From positions 260,571 through 324,570 of the forward strand of contig NZ_QTUV01000001.1 in assembly GCF_003435815.1 (NCBI RefSeq): 64,000 nucleotides of DNA, given 5' to 3'. The translations under genes were made by a program, and so were the position numbers. The notes beneath the pieces are model-generated. The model was given only the letters and a program-made list of their open reading frames with translations, had not been told where the DNA came from and ran no database searches. Of this stretch, positions 31,689 through 41,747 are shown piece after piece; positions within the stretch are counted from its first letter, which is position 1; each line of letters opens with the position of its first letter. The stretch comes from Dorea sp. AM10-31. Lineage in GTDB: Bacteria; Bacillota; Clostridia; Lachnospirales; Lachnospiraceae.

Positions 31689-33015
31689 GATTGTTACCTC
31701 CTGCTATTCGTTCTTTTATAGCTCCCACAAGATACAAAGATCCGAGACAGTAAATCTCACTCTCTCCCCGTCTGTCATAAGCTTCCTTAAGGGCATCCCC
31801 TATATCGCTTTTAGCCACAACTTCACAGACCGTATATCTTTCAAATACTTTCTTAAGTTCTTCGGCTGACACTCTCCGTTTGTCAGGGATCTCTGTTACA
31901 ATATATAACTTTGCCGGCAGATACCTGCACAGATATGCAATCATCCACTCGTAGTCTTTGTCCGCCACAGCAGAAAATACTACTATCGGCAATGGTTCCG
32001 GTTCCGGATACAAAAGGTGTATACTCTCCATAAACGCTTCGATCGCACCCGGATTATGCGCTCCGTCTACAAGCACATGCTCCGCTGCTTCTTCCATACG
32101 CCCTTCCCAGTGAATGGATGCGACGGCATCAACCCACTTCTTCCTCCTGTCCGGTTCGCTCTCACAGTTTCCTAACAGACATTCCAGTGCTTCCAGCGCA
32201 ATCTGCGCATTCATTACCTGATAACATCCGCAGATTGGAACCTGCCAGATAACATCTTTATCATAAGCATTTCGCCTTGAAAATGCAATATGGTTTCTCG
32301 TAACTTCACGGATTTCGAACGCATTTTTCGAGATTTCTCTGCAAGGTGCGTGCATTTTCTCCGCCTGGCGCCGTATCACTTCCGTCGCCTCTGCCCGGCT
32401 TCCGTCAAAAATAACCGGAACTCCTTCCTTGATAATCCCTGCTTTTTCAAAAGCAATTTTCTCAATTGTATCACCCAGAATCGCTGTATGATCCAGACTG
32501 ATGGATGTGATGACTGTAAGAACCGGACTTTCCACAGCATTGGTCGCATCCAGCCTGCCACCGAGTCCTGTTTCCAAAATGATATATTCTACGCCTGCCT
32601 TTTCAAAGGCTTTCATTCCCATGCCAAACAGGAATTCAAAATAAGAAGGATGTCCTTCACCTTCCTGCTCCATTTCCTGTGCTACATGATACGCTTCACA
32701 GAATACATCATAAAATGTATCATCGGAAATCTCTTCTCTGTCAATCTGTATTCGTTCATTGATCTTGATCAGATGTGGCGATGTGAAAAAACCTGTTTTT
32801 TTTCCTTCTGCCTGTAAAACAGCCTGCAGATAAGCACATACGGAACCTTTTCCATTCGTACCTGCCACATGGATGACTTTGCAGTTCTCTGCCGGATTCT
32901 GTAATTTTTCCAAATATTTTTTTGTATGCTTTAACGGATGTTTTTCCGTAAACTTGGGAAGCTCTTCGATATAATCGACAGCTTCCCTATAATTAGCCGG
33001 TATTTGATGTTTCAT
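31672..33015 (-). CDS. folC: Dihydrofolate synthase / folylpolyglutamate synthase
   Basis: 447 residues. Mur-ligase fold: P-loop VIHVAGTNGKGSVCAYLQAV, FTSPHLIKINERIQID, ILETGLGGRLDATNAV, DHTAILGDTIEKIAFEKAGI, VDGAHNPGAIEAF. It adds glutamate to dihydropteroate or folates. Its start overlaps the stop of the LTA synthase-like gene by one base, so translation is coupled. Confidence 0.95.
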   Translation of the reverse strand: MKHQIPANYREAVDYIEELPKFTEKHPLKHTKKYLEKLQNPAENCKVIHVAGTNGKGSVCAYLQAVLQAEGKKTGFFTSPHLIKINERIQIDREEISDDTFYDVFCEAYHVAQEMEQEGEGHPSYFEFLFGMGMKAFEKAGVEYIILETGLGGRLDATNAVESPVLTVITSISLDHTAILGDTIEKIAFEKAGIIKEGVPVIFDGSRAEATEVIRRQAEKMHAPCREISKNAFEIREVTRNHIAFSRRNAYDKDVIWQVPICGCYQVMNAQIALEALECLLGNCESEPDRRKKWVDAVASIHWEGRMEEAAEHVLVDGAHNPGAIEAFMESIHLLYPEPEPLPIVVFSAVADKDYEWMIAYLCRYLPAKLYIVTEIPDKRRVSAEELKKVFERYTVCEVVAKSDIGDALKEAYDRRGESEIYCLGSLYLVGAIKERIAGGNNHAELR

Positions 33016-35225
33016 TATTTATCTCCGTCGGCCTGTGGTACCCAGGACGTGGTTGTATCGGTTCCTGTTCCTTTTTGTACTGTCAGTTTTCCATCCTTAT
33101 AAATATATTCATCTGACTTTCTGAATACCGTATCGCTAGATCCCATCTGTACAACAGAAATCTTATCTCCATTCTTAAGCTCGGTATCATCCAGATCAAT
33201 CCTTGTATTATTTAAGAAAGTAGAATCCTGTTTTTCATCATTTACATACACTTTGCTGGATTTAGTAAAGTTTTCGCCATACAGACTGTAACCTTCATCG
33301 AGATGCGGTACAACATTTTTCACTGTTACATTGCGGATTCCCATCTTCATATGTCCTTCTGTGATCGGTTTCTTGCCATTGTAAACATACTGTTTGCCAT
33401 AAAGGATATCGTACTGTAAAAGCTCCAGGTCGGACAGATAATTCTTCGTCTTTCTTCTTGTCTGATGATAGTTGAACAATGTTCCGGAATGGATTCCCAG
33501 ACGTTCAAATACTTCTGACATGATCTGGTAAGACGGAATATTTCTGTCCTGTTTCTTAAGTCCGATATTATCCCAGATGACATAGTTTGTGTTGTAGAGA
33601 TACCGGCTCTTTAAGTCTTCTGCTTTTAAGCCCATTGTCGGAAGATGATCGCCGTAGAAAACTACAACGGTCGGTTCTTTTCTCTTCTCTACTGCCTTAA
33701 TCAGGTTGCCGGCAAACTGATCCATCTCATAAACCTGATTTACATAGTATTCCCATTTATTCTTCAATGCCTCATCATCGATCCCCGATACTGTAATTCT
33801 CGGATTCTGGATTACTTTCTCTGTCGGGTAATCACCATGCCCCTGCAGGCTGACTGTAAACACGAAATCATTTTCTTTTGTTGAATCCATCGCATCCATA
33901 ATATGCTGTACAAGCACGGCATCTTTCGCCCAGCCATTCTCTGTAAGCTGCAAAATGTTCATAAATTCCTTACTCGTAAAACTGTCAAATCCAATATTAT
34001 TAAATACTCTCGCACGGCTGTAGAAATTACCGCCATTATTATGCAGCGCATGCGTTCCGTATCCTAATTTTCCTAATGCAGTAGCCGCACTCTCGCACGT
34101 ATGATCCTTCAGCATTGTCTTATATGGATATTCTCCCGGTCCGAAATAACGTAAATTCATTCCGGTCAGCACCTCAAACTCTGTGTTCGCTGTTCCGGCT
34201 CCTACCGATGGTACCTTGAAATATCCGGTCGAATATTTCTTAAACATCTTATGAAGATTCGGGCACACATCCTGAGATGTCTTGAAAAATTCTGCATTAT
34301 CTACATCGAAATAAGATTCCAGCTGAACAAATAAAATATTCGGTTTTGTCTTCTTCGTCTTTGCATTTGTGATCTTAGATTCCGTAAGTTTTCCATTCTG
34401 TCCGATCTCTTCCATCGTTTTCTTACTGTAGCCGCTCGGCTCATCAATTCCGGTGTTGAACACACTTGCCATGAAGCAGTACGGAAGTCCATAGTCTTCA
34501 TATGCAAATGCGATATTTCCGAAATATGTGGATACGACTCTTTTGTCTACTGCCTGATTGGAAACAAATACATATAACACTGCACATACAACAATTCCAA
34601 TCAATGCACGAACGTGGTGAATCTTTCCATCATACTGTCCGCCACGTCTCCACATAGAAATCATCCATACAACAACCGCCGCGATTCCTACGATAAATAA
34701 AATAATCTCAAATCCGTCCAGATACTTATTGATCAGTGATAATCCGTCTGATGCAATCTTCAGATCCTGTGCATTAAATGGAGTAACACGCTTTAGCAGC
34801 ATATAGCCGTTTGCTATACCAAGAATCATCCAGAATATACTGACAATAATCCGGACAAACACTCTCCGCTTGAACAAATATACAATGGAAAATGTGACAA
34901 ATATCATAAATGCATTATACAAAAATACCAAAGGGGATTCCGTCATATAAATCCACGCTTCTACGAGTGAATGACGGGAAATCGCCTCAATTGCGAAGTT
35001 GATGATACATGCAAGCAGTGCATGGAACACCAGCGAAAAACGATTCATAAATTTATAAACAGGCTGCATCTTCCTTGCAAATGCACTGTTGCGGCGCGCT
35101 TCAATAATTCTCGCACGCCGCTCCTTTCGTGCCTTAAAGTGGCGAATAACGTCTTCTTTTTTCAGATTCTTTAATTTGTCAATTGCACCTTTAATATCCG
35201 GTTTTTTAATATGAATTTTTTTCAT
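33015..35225 (-). CDS. LTA synthase family phosphoglycerol transferase-like membrane protein
   Basis: 736 residues. Charged N-terminal tail, five membrane helices between about 60 and 225, then an extracellular sulfatase-type domain: PNILFVQLESYFDVDNAEF, GAGTANTEFEVLTGMN (with the likely catalytic Thr), LHNNGGNFYSRARVFNNIGF, VVFYGDHLPTMG. It likely transfers glycerol-phosphate to a surface polymer or glycolipid. The last 90 residues (from about 640) form an extra beta-rich domain (YSLYGENFTKSSKVYVNDEK) not found in plain LtaS. Upstream of folC, 25 nt after valS. Confidence 0.92.
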   Translation of the reverse strand: MKKIHIKKPDIKGAIDKLKNLKKEDVIRHFKARKERRARIIEARRNSAFARKMQPVYKFMNRFSLVFHALLACIINFAIEAISRHSLVEAWIYMTESPLVFLYNAFMIFVTFSIVYLFKRRVFVRIIVSIFWMILGIANGYMLLKRVTPFNAQDLKIASDGLSLINKYLDGFEIILFIVGIAAVVVWMISMWRRGGQYDGKIHHVRALIGIVVCAVLYVFVSNQAVDKRVVSTYFGNIAFAYEDYGLPYCFMASVFNTGIDEPSGYSKKTMEEIGQNGKLTESKITNAKTKKTKPNILFVQLESYFDVDNAEFFKTSQDVCPNLHKMFKKYSTGYFKVPSVGAGTANTEFEVLTGMNLRYFGPGEYPYKTMLKDHTCESAATALGKLGYGTHALHNNGGNFYSRARVFNNIGFDSFTSKEFMNILQLTENGWAKDAVLVQHIMDAMDSTKENDFVFTVSLQGHGDYPTEKVIQNPRITVSGIDDEALKNKWEYYVNQVYEMDQFAGNLIKAVEKRKEPTVVVFYGDHLPTMGLKAEDLKSRYLYNTNYVIWDNIGLKKQDRNIPSYQIMSEVFERLGIHSGTLFNYHQTRRKTKNYLSDLELLQYDILYGKQYVYNGKKPITEGHMKMGIRNVTVKNVVPHLDEGYSLYGENFTKSSKVYVNDEKQDSTFLNNTRIDLDDTELKNGDKISVVQMGSSDTVFRKSDEYIYKDGKLTVQKGTGTDTTTSWVPQADGDK

Positions 35226-35250
35226 AATATCCCCTTACATATCTTCTAGT

Positions 35251-37914
35251 TTATTTGGACTGTTTTGCTTTCAGTCCTTCCAATCTTTCAGATACCTGTG
35301 CTTTCATCTGTTTGTAAGTTTCCAGTTTCTCACGTTCTTCCTGAACTTTTGCTTCCGGTGCTTTGCTTACAAATTTTTCATTATTTAACATTCCCTGTGC
35401 ACGGGCAATCTCTTTATTTAAACGAGTTTCTTCTTTGGTCAGACGTTCGATTTCCTGATCGAAGTCAATCAGTTCTTCTAACGGAACGTATACAGTTGCA
35501 TCCGGAACAACTACGGATACTGCGTCATCTGCAATTCCTGCTTTATCTTTCTGAATAACAAGATCCAGCACAGAAGCCATCTGTTTTGCAGAATTTGTCA
35601 TAAATGCAAGTCCATCGCATAATGTCTGATCTTCGCAAACTACATATGCAGTTGCTTTTCTTGAATTCGGAACGTTCATCTCTGCACGTACGTTACGGAT
35701 ACCACGTACAATCTCTTTGTAGTGATCTACAATGCGCTCAGCTTCCGGAAAGTTCAGAGCTTCGTCATATTCCGGCCATGCAGACATCATCAGTGACTCC
35801 TCTTCCGGAATCAGTTTGCCGTAAATCTCTTCTGTTACGAATGGCATATACGGATGCAGTAATTTCAGAGAGTCTTTCAGAACTTTTCTTAATGTCCAGA
35901 GTGCGTCATTTGCTCCCTTTGGATCTTCTTCTGCATGGTAAATACGATATTTTGCAAGCTCGATATACCAGTCACAGAACTCATCCCAGATAAAGTCATA
36001 CAGCTTAGACAATGCAATTCCGAGTTCGAATTTATCCATGTTTTCTGTCACATCTTTAATCAATGTGTTGCATTTTGATAAGATCCACTGATCTGACGGA
36101 TGCAAGCTGTCTTTTGCAGGTTCTTCTAATTTCTTCTCATCCAGGTTCATCATAATGAAACGTGACGCATTCCATACTTTATTTGCAAAGTTTCGGCTTG
36201 CCTCAACTCTTTCATTATAGAAACGCATATCGTTACCAGGTGCATTACCGGTAATCAGTGTCATACGCAGCGCATCTGCTCCGTACTGGTCGATGATTTC
36301 CAGTGGATCGATACCATTTCCAAGAGACTTACTCATCTTACGTCCCTGTGAATCTCTTACCAGTCCATGAATAAATACGGTATGGAACGGCGCTTTTCCA
36401 GTATGTGCATATCCTGAGAATACCATTCGGATTACCCAGAAGAAGATAATATCATATCCTGTTACAAGCACATCTGTCGGATAGAAGTAATCCAGATCTT
36501 CGCTCTGATCCGGCCATCCAAGTGTTGAGAACGGCCACAGCGCTGAACTGAACCATGTATCCAGTGTATCTTCGTCCTGTGTCAGATGTGTACATCCGCA
36601 TTTCGGGCATTTTTCCGGCATACCGTGAGATACAACAACTTCTCCGCAATCATCACAGTAGTAAGCCGGGATTCTGTGTCCCCACCAGATCTGGCGAGAA
36701 ATACACCAGTCACGGATATTTTCCAGCCAGTGCAGATAAATCTTGTTAAAACGCTCCGGAACGAATTTTAATTCGCCAGTCTTGATCGCATTGATCGCCG
36801 GTTTTGCGAGTTCGTCCATCTTCACAAACCACTGCTGCTTTACCATCGGTTCAACCGTTGTGTGGCAACGGTCATGTGTTCCAACATTATGAGAGTGCGG
36901 AACAACCTTTACAAGATATCCCTGCTCTTCCAGATCAGCAACCATTGCTTTTCTTGCTTCGTAACGATCCATACCTGCATATTTACCACCATACTGTTCG
37001 TTGATCGTCGCATCATCGTTCATGACATTGATCTCCGGCAGATTATGGCGTTTTCCGACTTCAAAGTCGTTCGGGTCGTGAGCCGGTGTAATCTTAACAG
37101 CGCCTGTTCCGAATTCTTTGTCTACATAATAATCTGCAACGATCGGAATCTCTCTGTCTGTCAACGGCAGAAGACATTTTTTTCCTACGATATCTTTGTA
37201 TCTCTCATCATCCGGATGTACTGCGATTGCCGTATCTCCAAGCATTGTCTCCGGACGTGTTGTCGCAATCTCAAGGAAATCATCTGTTCCAACGATCGGA
37301 TATTTGATATGCCAGAAGAATCCATCCTGCTCTTCATGCTCTACTTCCGCATCAGAAAGGGATGTCTTACATACCGGACACCAGTTAATGATACGGGATC
37401 CTTTGTAAATAAATCCTTTCTCATGCAGGCTGATAAATACCTGCTCTACAGCCTTGGAGCAGCCCTCATCCATTGTAAATCGCTCTCTGTCCCAGTCACA
37501 GGAAACACCAAGTTTCTTTAACTGTCCTTCGATTGTTCCGGCATACTCTTCTTTCCACTGCCATGTTCTCTCTAAGAATTTCTCTCTTCCAAGTTCTTTT
37601 TTATCAATTCCTTCTTCTTTTAACTGATTGGTAACTTTTACTTCTGTAGAGATTGCTGCATGATCTGTTCCCGGAATCCACAGAGCATTATACCCCTGCA
37701 TTCTCTTATAACGGATCAGAATGTCCTGCAGTGTATTGTCTAAAGCATGTCCCATATGCAGCTTACCGGTAATATTCGGTGGTGGCATTACTGTTGTAAA
37801 TGGTTTCTTACTTCTGTCTACTTCTGCATGAAAATACTGGTTTTCACACCATTTTTCATATAATTTTGATTCAATCTCTTTTGGATTGTATGTGGTCTCT
37901 AAGTTCTGACTCAT
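35251..37914 (-). CDS. valS: Valine--tRNA ligase
   Basis: 887 residues. Class I signature [15 protein letters not shown] (HIGH equivalent), [15 protein letters not shown] (KMSKS), editing domain, tRNA-binding helical domain, zinc-like knot ([18 protein letters not shown]), and a C-terminal coiled-coil arm (about 820-885). Start at the ATG at 37914 with GAGGAGG upstream. Controlled by the T-box leader. First gene of a likely valS - LTA synthase-like - folC - 44 aa - TPR operon. Confidence 0.97.
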   Translation of the reverse strand: MSQNLETTYNPKEIESKLYEKWCENQYFHAEVDRSKKPFTTVMPPPNITGKLHMGHALDNTLQDILIRYKRMQGYNALWIPGTDHAAISTEVKVTNQLKEEGIDKKELGREKFLERTWQWKEEYAGTIEGQLKKLGVSCDWDRERFTMDEGCSKAVEQVFISLHEKGFIYKGSRIINWCPVCKTSLSDAEVEHEEQDGFFWHIKYPIVGTDDFLEIATTRPETMLGDTAIAVHPDDERYKDIVGKKCLLPLTDREIPIVADYYVDKEFGTGAVKITPAHDPNDFEVGKRHNLPEINVMNDDATINEQYGGKYAGMDRYEARKAMVADLEEQGYLVKVVPHSHNVGTHDRCHTTVEPMVKQQWFVKMDELAKPAINAIKTGELKFVPERFNKIYLHWLENIRDWCISRQIWWGHRIPAYYCDDCGEVVVSHGMPEKCPKCGCTHLTQDEDTLDTWFSSALWPFSTLGWPDQSEDLDYFYPTDVLVTGYDIIFFWVIRMVFSGYAHTGKAPFHTVFIHGLVRDSQGRKMSKSLGNGIDPLEIIDQYGADALRMTLITGNAPGNDMRFYNERVEASRNFANKVWNASRFIMMNLDEKKLEEPAKDSLHPSDQWILSKCNTLIKDVTENMDKFELGIALSKLYDFIWDEFCDWYIELAKYRIYHAEEDPKGANDALWTLRKVLKDSLKLLHPYMPFVTEEIYGKLIPEEESLMMSAWPEYDEALNFPEAERIVDHYKEIVRGIRNVRAEMNVPNSRKATAYVVCEDQTLCDGLAFMTNSAKQMASVLDLVIQKDKAGIADDAVSVVVPDATVYVPLEELIDFDQEIERLTKEETRLNKEIARAQGMLNNEKFVSKAPEAKVQEEREKLETYKQMKAQVSERLEGLKAKQSK

Positions 37915-37981
37915 TGTTTCCTCCTCATAATTCCTCATAAGTTCTTATTTCACACTTTGGTCACATTTGGACAATTAAAAA

Positions 37982-38005
37982 CGCCCTTTACACACGTAAA
38001 GGGCG
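37982..38005 (-). terminator. T-box terminator
   Basis: Perfect hairpin CGCCCTTTAC / GTAAAGGGCG followed by TTTTTAATT on the minus strand, directly after the T-box sequence. Confidence 0.9.
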
Positions 38006-38282
38006 ACTGTAACCGCGGTACCACCTTTATTATATAGAAGAAACTCTTCCATATCTCTCATCTTATTCTTTAACGGGAATGACTCCGGGATATCCTACTT
38101 GTTCCTCTGATCTCTAAATCTGCTGACCAGTTCGTAATCTGTCATTTCAGATATCCGGCATCCAAAGCTACCTTCTGTATCTTCTGATTCTGAAACTGCC
38201 TTCCAGCCTGCGGACAGTTCTCTCTGACAGGGAATGATACATACTCCTCTTCTTCAACGCCTTTACGTATAAACTCACTAAA
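37982..38282 (-). ncRNA. T-box leader of valS
   Basis: The minus strand contains the T-box sequence AAGGTGGTACCGCGG, followed by the terminator. Upstream are a Stem I region with AGAGA and GGCTGGAAGG-type distal parts and a GAAGGTAGC stretch in which GTA could be the valine specifier. Uncharged tRNA-Val would favour the antiterminator and valS expression. Confidence 0.92.
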
Positions 38283-38283
38283 C

Positions 38284-38312
38284 ATCATATCTATCGATTC
38301 TGTTTTTGTCAA
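38284..38312 (-). promoter_or_regulatory. Promoter of the valS T-box transcript
   Basis: Minus strand TTGACA, 17-nt spacer, TATGAT. Confidence 0.85.
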
Positions 38313-38345
38313 GGATTTTACACAGATTTCAGAAATCCTTAAGGT

Positions 38346-38374
38346 TTGACTTGCACTTTTTTACTTCTTATAAT
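38346..38374 (+). promoter_or_regulatory. Promoter of the secreted Ig-like protein gene
   Basis: TTGACT, 17-nt spacer, TATAAT; transcripts diverge from the valS leader. Confidence 0.85.
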
Positions 38375-38410
38375 AAAGTTATCATAATCGATAGAAAGAG
38401 GGAAGAAATC

Positions 38411-39034
38411 ATGAAAAAGAAATTTACCACACTGTTAGTCGCTTTATTGCTGACAGTTCTGCTTCCTATGCCATTACCGGCACAGGCCGCTGATTCAGAT
38501 GCTGATGTCTGCACACACGACTGGTCTGAATGGGAGGTAGTAAAAGAAGCAACTGTATTTAGAACCGGTACAAAAGAACGCTTTTGTTGGTATTGCGACA
38601 GCATTCAAACCAAAACAACTCCAAAAATAAAAGCATATGCTAAAATAGCACCAAAATCGCTAACGCTTTATAAGGGAAAATCAAAAAAGCTTAAAGTTTC
38701 CTATGGAAGAGGAGATTCTGTAAAAAAATGGAAATCTAGCAATAAAAAACTGGCATCTGTCACACAAACCGGGAAAATCAAAGCAAAGAAAAACGGAAAA
38801 GTTAAAATAACTGTCACCTTAAAATCCGGAAAAAAAGCTACGTGCAAAGTACGGATCATTACTAAAAAGAGAAAACCAAAACCGAAAAAGACTTCTGGAA
38901 CCGTATATTGGACTCCTTCCGGACAAGTCTACCACAGCACCAGAAGCTGCCCTACGCTTAGCCGCTCTCGTGTTGTAAAATCAGGATCACTCGCCTCATG
39001 TCCAAAGAAAAGGCCTTGCAAAGTTTGTCATTAG
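38411..39034 (+). CDS. Secreted Ig-like (Big_2) protein with C-terminal Cys/His domain (207 aa)
   Basis: Signal peptide MKKKFTTLLVALLLTVLLPM with cleavage near AQAADS. Then a CTHDWSEWE...RFCWYC segment (often seen as a Cys/His repeat in clostridial surface proteins), a bacterial Ig-like domain (APKSLTLYKGKSKKLKVS ... KWKSSNKKLASVTQTGKIKA), a Lys/Pro linker, and a C-terminal domain VYWTPSGQVYHSTRSCPTLS ... CPKKRPCKVCH found at the end of many Firmicutes secreted proteins. Start at the ATG at 38411; upstream in-frame codons run through the promoter. Very basic. Function unknown. Confidence 0.88.
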   Translation: MKKKFTTLLVALLLTVLLPMPLPAQAADSDADVCTHDWSEWEVVKEATVFRTGTKERFCWYCDSIQTKTTPKIKAYAKIAPKSLTLYKGKSKKLKVSYGRGDSVKKWKSSNKKLASVTQTGKIKAKKNGKVKITVTLKSGKKATCKVRIITKKRKPKPKKTSGTVYWTPSGQVYHSTRSCPTLSRSRVVKSGSLASCPKKRPCKVCH

Positions 39035-39048
39035 TATCAAAAGTTTTG

Positions 39049-39080
39049 AAAAGCATGAACTATATAAAGTTCATGCTTTT
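39049..39080. terminator. Bidirectional terminator
   Basis: AAAAGCATGAAC pairs with GTTCATGCTTTT. It overlaps the last codons of the AEC carrier gene on the minus strand. Confidence 0.8.
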
Positions 39081-40004
39081 TAATATGTACAGCCATCCTG
39101 TCAGTGTGAATGCGCTGAACAGGGTGGTAAGCATTACAACGCTGGAACTAAGAACGCCCTCATGTCCCATATTTTTCGCCATCACAAAACAGCTTACGGT
39201 TGTCGCTGATCCCAGCATTACCAGTATCGCCACCAGTTCTTCTCTTCGGAACCCCAATGTAATCGCAATTGGAAGAAAGATTGCTGCAAGACCGATTAAT
39301 TTCATAAACGTCGCAACTGCTGCCGGTTTCACTTTTGCAAATGCCTTCTTTATATCGAAAGTAGCTCCCATTGCCATAAGCCCCATCGGCGTTGCAACAC
39401 CGCCAATATTTGTTACCGTCTTCTGCATAATATGTGGCATCTTAAGTCCAAGTGCAGACCAGAGAAGTCCTGCTACAATTCCTAAAATAATCGGATTCGT
39501 CACAATACCTTTTGCTGTTCTTTTTAAAACAGCCTTATCAAGTCCACTCTGTCCCGGCTTAAAAATGGATAACACCAATACTGCCATAATATTATAAAGC
39601 GGCACACTTCCAATGATCATAACCGGTGCCATTCCTGCATTTCCGTATATATTCTGTATAAATGCAATTCCAAGAAGTGCAGCACTGCTTCTGTAGGATG
39701 CCTGAATAAATTCTCCTCTCAAAGCTCTTTCTTTTAACCCCAGTGACATAAATGATACCAATGTAATACTGAGAAATGTTGCCAGAAAACAAAACAATAC
39801 AAATTTCATATTCCATACTTCGTGAAAATCGACTGTGGCCAGATCACTAAACACTAAAACCGGAAGCGGAACCACAAATACGAATTTGTTCATTTTCTGT
39901 GCAAATACATCATCAATCCATCCGATTTTGTGGAATAATAGTCCCAGGATCATAAGTAAAAAAATCGGGACGGTTGCATTTAAACTAAATATCAGATTTT
40001 CCAT
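39060..40004 (-). CDS. AEC family transporter
   Basis: 314 residues, about ten membrane helices, typical of the auxin efflux carrier family (PIFLLMILGLLFHKIGWID at the start, VFVVPLPVLVFSDLA, and PVMIIGSVPLYNIMAVLVLS). In bacteria such carriers move malate or other organic acids. Single gene between two terminators. Substrate unknown. Confidence 0.88.
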   Translation of the reverse strand: MENLIFSLNATVPIFLLMILGLLFHKIGWIDDVFAQKMNKFVFVVPLPVLVFSDLATVDFHEVWNMKFVLFCFLATFLSITLVSFMSLGLKERALRGEFIQASYRSSAALLGIAFIQNIYGNAGMAPVMIIGSVPLYNIMAVLVLSIFKPGQSGLDKAVLKRTAKGIVTNPIILGIVAGLLWSALGLKMPHIMQKTVTNIGGVATPMGLMAMGATFDIKKAFAKVKPAAVATFMKLIGLAAIFLPIAITLGFRREELVAILVMLGSATTVSCFVMAKNMGHEGVLSSSVVMLTTLFSAFTLTGWLYILKSMNFI

Positions 40005-40086
40005 TTTCTCTTCTATTCCTTCTTATACAATATTATCAGGTTAAAATTCTCACATATTCTATCATATTTTTTGTCTATAAACAACG

Positions 40087-40157
40087 AAAAAGAGACTTCA
40101 CTCTGTTTGTACACTCCATAGAAGGGGAGCATATCATTCATGCGTAAGTCTCTTTTT
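40087..40157 (-). terminator. Terminator of the serine dehydratase operon
   Basis: AAAAAGAGACTT pairs with AAGTCTCTTTTT around a loop of about 47 nt; T run on the minus strand. Confidence 0.65.
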
Positions 40158-40190
40158 CATTTTCATATTATAGGGTTCTATGTTAAAAAT

Positions 40191-41729
40191 CTACTGCGTT
40201 AATTTTTTTCGTGTACACACAGCTGTTTTGGTACATGCCAGTCCACCTATTGTTGCACACTTTAATTCTGATGGCAGGCGCTTCTCTACATCAATCAGTG
40301 CATCGATCACCTCGTCCGGCGGAATAAAGCTTCTTACTCCTGCCAAAGCCATATCGGAAGAAATATAAGCATTTGCCACACCAACTGCATTTCGCTTTAT
40401 ACATGGAACTTCAATCGGTGCTGCTATCGGATCACACACAAGTCCCAGCAAATTCTTCATACAAATAGCCATTGCATGCATAATTGCTTCCTTATCTTCA
40501 GTGAAAATACTGGCCATACCTGCTGATGTAATTGCACTGGATACTCCTACTTCTCCCTGGCAGCCTCCGACAGATCCTGAAAAAGACACATCACAAGCAG
40601 CCATTATAACGCCAATCAATGCACTTACAAACAGCCCGTCTTCAATCTGTTTATCTGAAAGTTGATGTACCTGTTGCAATGCAGTCATGCATCCAGGTGC
40701 AATTCCTGAGGAACCTGCAGTTGGAGCTGCGACAATACATCCCATGGAGCCATTATATTCCATAACTCCAAGAGCCATTGCTGTCGCAAGTGGAATCGTA
40801 CCTCCTGAAATCGTCTCTTCTTTCTCCACTGCCTGCATCAGCATTTTTCCATCTTTTCCACTGGTAAGTCCATAGAGCAGCTGATGCTCTTCCTGTCCTT
40901 TTTTCACAGATTCTTTCATCAAAAGCCACTGTTCATGCATTCGGTCACGAATTACTTTTTCCGAAAATCCGGATCGTAAGGATTCATATCTGACAGCAGT
41001 CTCTGCCAGTGTTAAATTCTCCTTTTCAGCATATTCACAAACGCTGTCACAAGAACTGATCCATTCTACATGTCTTTTAGAGGATCCATAGGCAAGAACC
41101 GGTGACGCAAGACTTATTTTTTTCACCATGTTCTGCCCGCGAAGCAGCTCAAGCATACTCTCATCCGGTTTTTCAAGAAACGTACCACACGTTACATATT
41201 CTTGTTTTTCTGAAATGCCCTGCTGTACTTCTTTTGCTCCTGCAAATGTCTCTTTTGCCAGCTCTGTTTCACTCCATACTATCACATGCCAGGTATCCGC
41301 TGTCAGACGCATAGGAACCCGGTCAATTTCACTGATAAGAATGCTTCCGCCACCTATTGAAGTTCCAAATACGGAATATTCTTCACCATCTTTTGTATAT
41401 ACTGTAACTCTGGCTGAATTTTCCGGATATTTTCCTTCTTCCAGAAAATCTACCTTTGTCTCCACTCCGTTCGCATGTGCGATTGCAATTGCATCACGAA
41501 TCTCCGGATCATCTTCCGACATTCCAAGCGTTCCGCCAAAAAGTGCTGCATCAGAACGATGTCCATAATAAGTAGTTCTCATTTTCGGACTCAACGTCAA
41601 TCTGACAGAAGCTGCTTCCACCTGTAAAATACGATTTGCCATCATTCCTATTCTGGCCATACCAGCTGTGTGAGAGCTGGACGGACCGATCATAACCGGT
41701 CCTATTATTTCAAAAATACTTGTTTCCAT
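40191..41729 (-). CDS. Fused-type iron-sulfur L-serine ammonia-lyase-like enzyme (512 aa)
   Basis: Beta domain first (GPVMIGPSSSHTAGMARIG), then alpha domain (VAAPTAGSSGIAPGCMTALQ, VGGCQGEVGVSSAITSAG, VCDPIAAPIEVPCIKRNAVG). The Cys residues that bind the [4Fe-4S] cluster in serine dehydratases are all present. Most Clostridia carry separate alpha and beta subunits, so the single chain is notable. In serine dehydratases I know, the segment reads CDPVGGLVQVPC; here GG is AA and the next residues differ, so the substrate may not be serine. It ends a TRAP transporter operon, 18 nt after dctM, which suggests that it breaks down the imported compound. Confidence 0.87.
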   Translation of the reverse strand: METSIFEIIGPVMIGPSSSHTAGMARIGMMANRILQVEAASVRLTLSPKMRTTYYGHRSDAALFGGTLGMSEDDPEIRDAIAIAHANGVETKVDFLEEGKYPENSARVTVYTKDGEEYSVFGTSIGGGSILISEIDRVPMRLTADTWHVIVWSETELAKETFAGAKEVQQGISEKQEYVTCGTFLEKPDESMLELLRGQNMVKKISLASPVLAYGSSKRHVEWISSCDSVCEYAEKENLTLAETAVRYESLRSGFSEKVIRDRMHEQWLLMKESVKKGQEEHQLLYGLTSGKDGKMLMQAVEKEETISGGTIPLATAMALGVMEYNGSMGCIVAAPTAGSSGIAPGCMTALQQVHQLSDKQIEDGLFVSALIGVIMAACDVSFSGSVGGCQGEVGVSSAITSAGMASIFTEDKEAIMHAMAICMKNLLGLVCDPIAAPIEVPCIKRNAVGVANAYISSDMALAGVRSFIPPDEVIDALIDVEKRLPSELKCATIGGLACTKTAVCTRKKLTQ

Positions 41730-41747
41730 TTTCCTCTCCTCTTTCTT

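Noticed and set aside
35265-37521. Plus-strand frames opposite valS
   Set aside because: Antisense to a fully conserved valS; codon content is a mirror of that gene.
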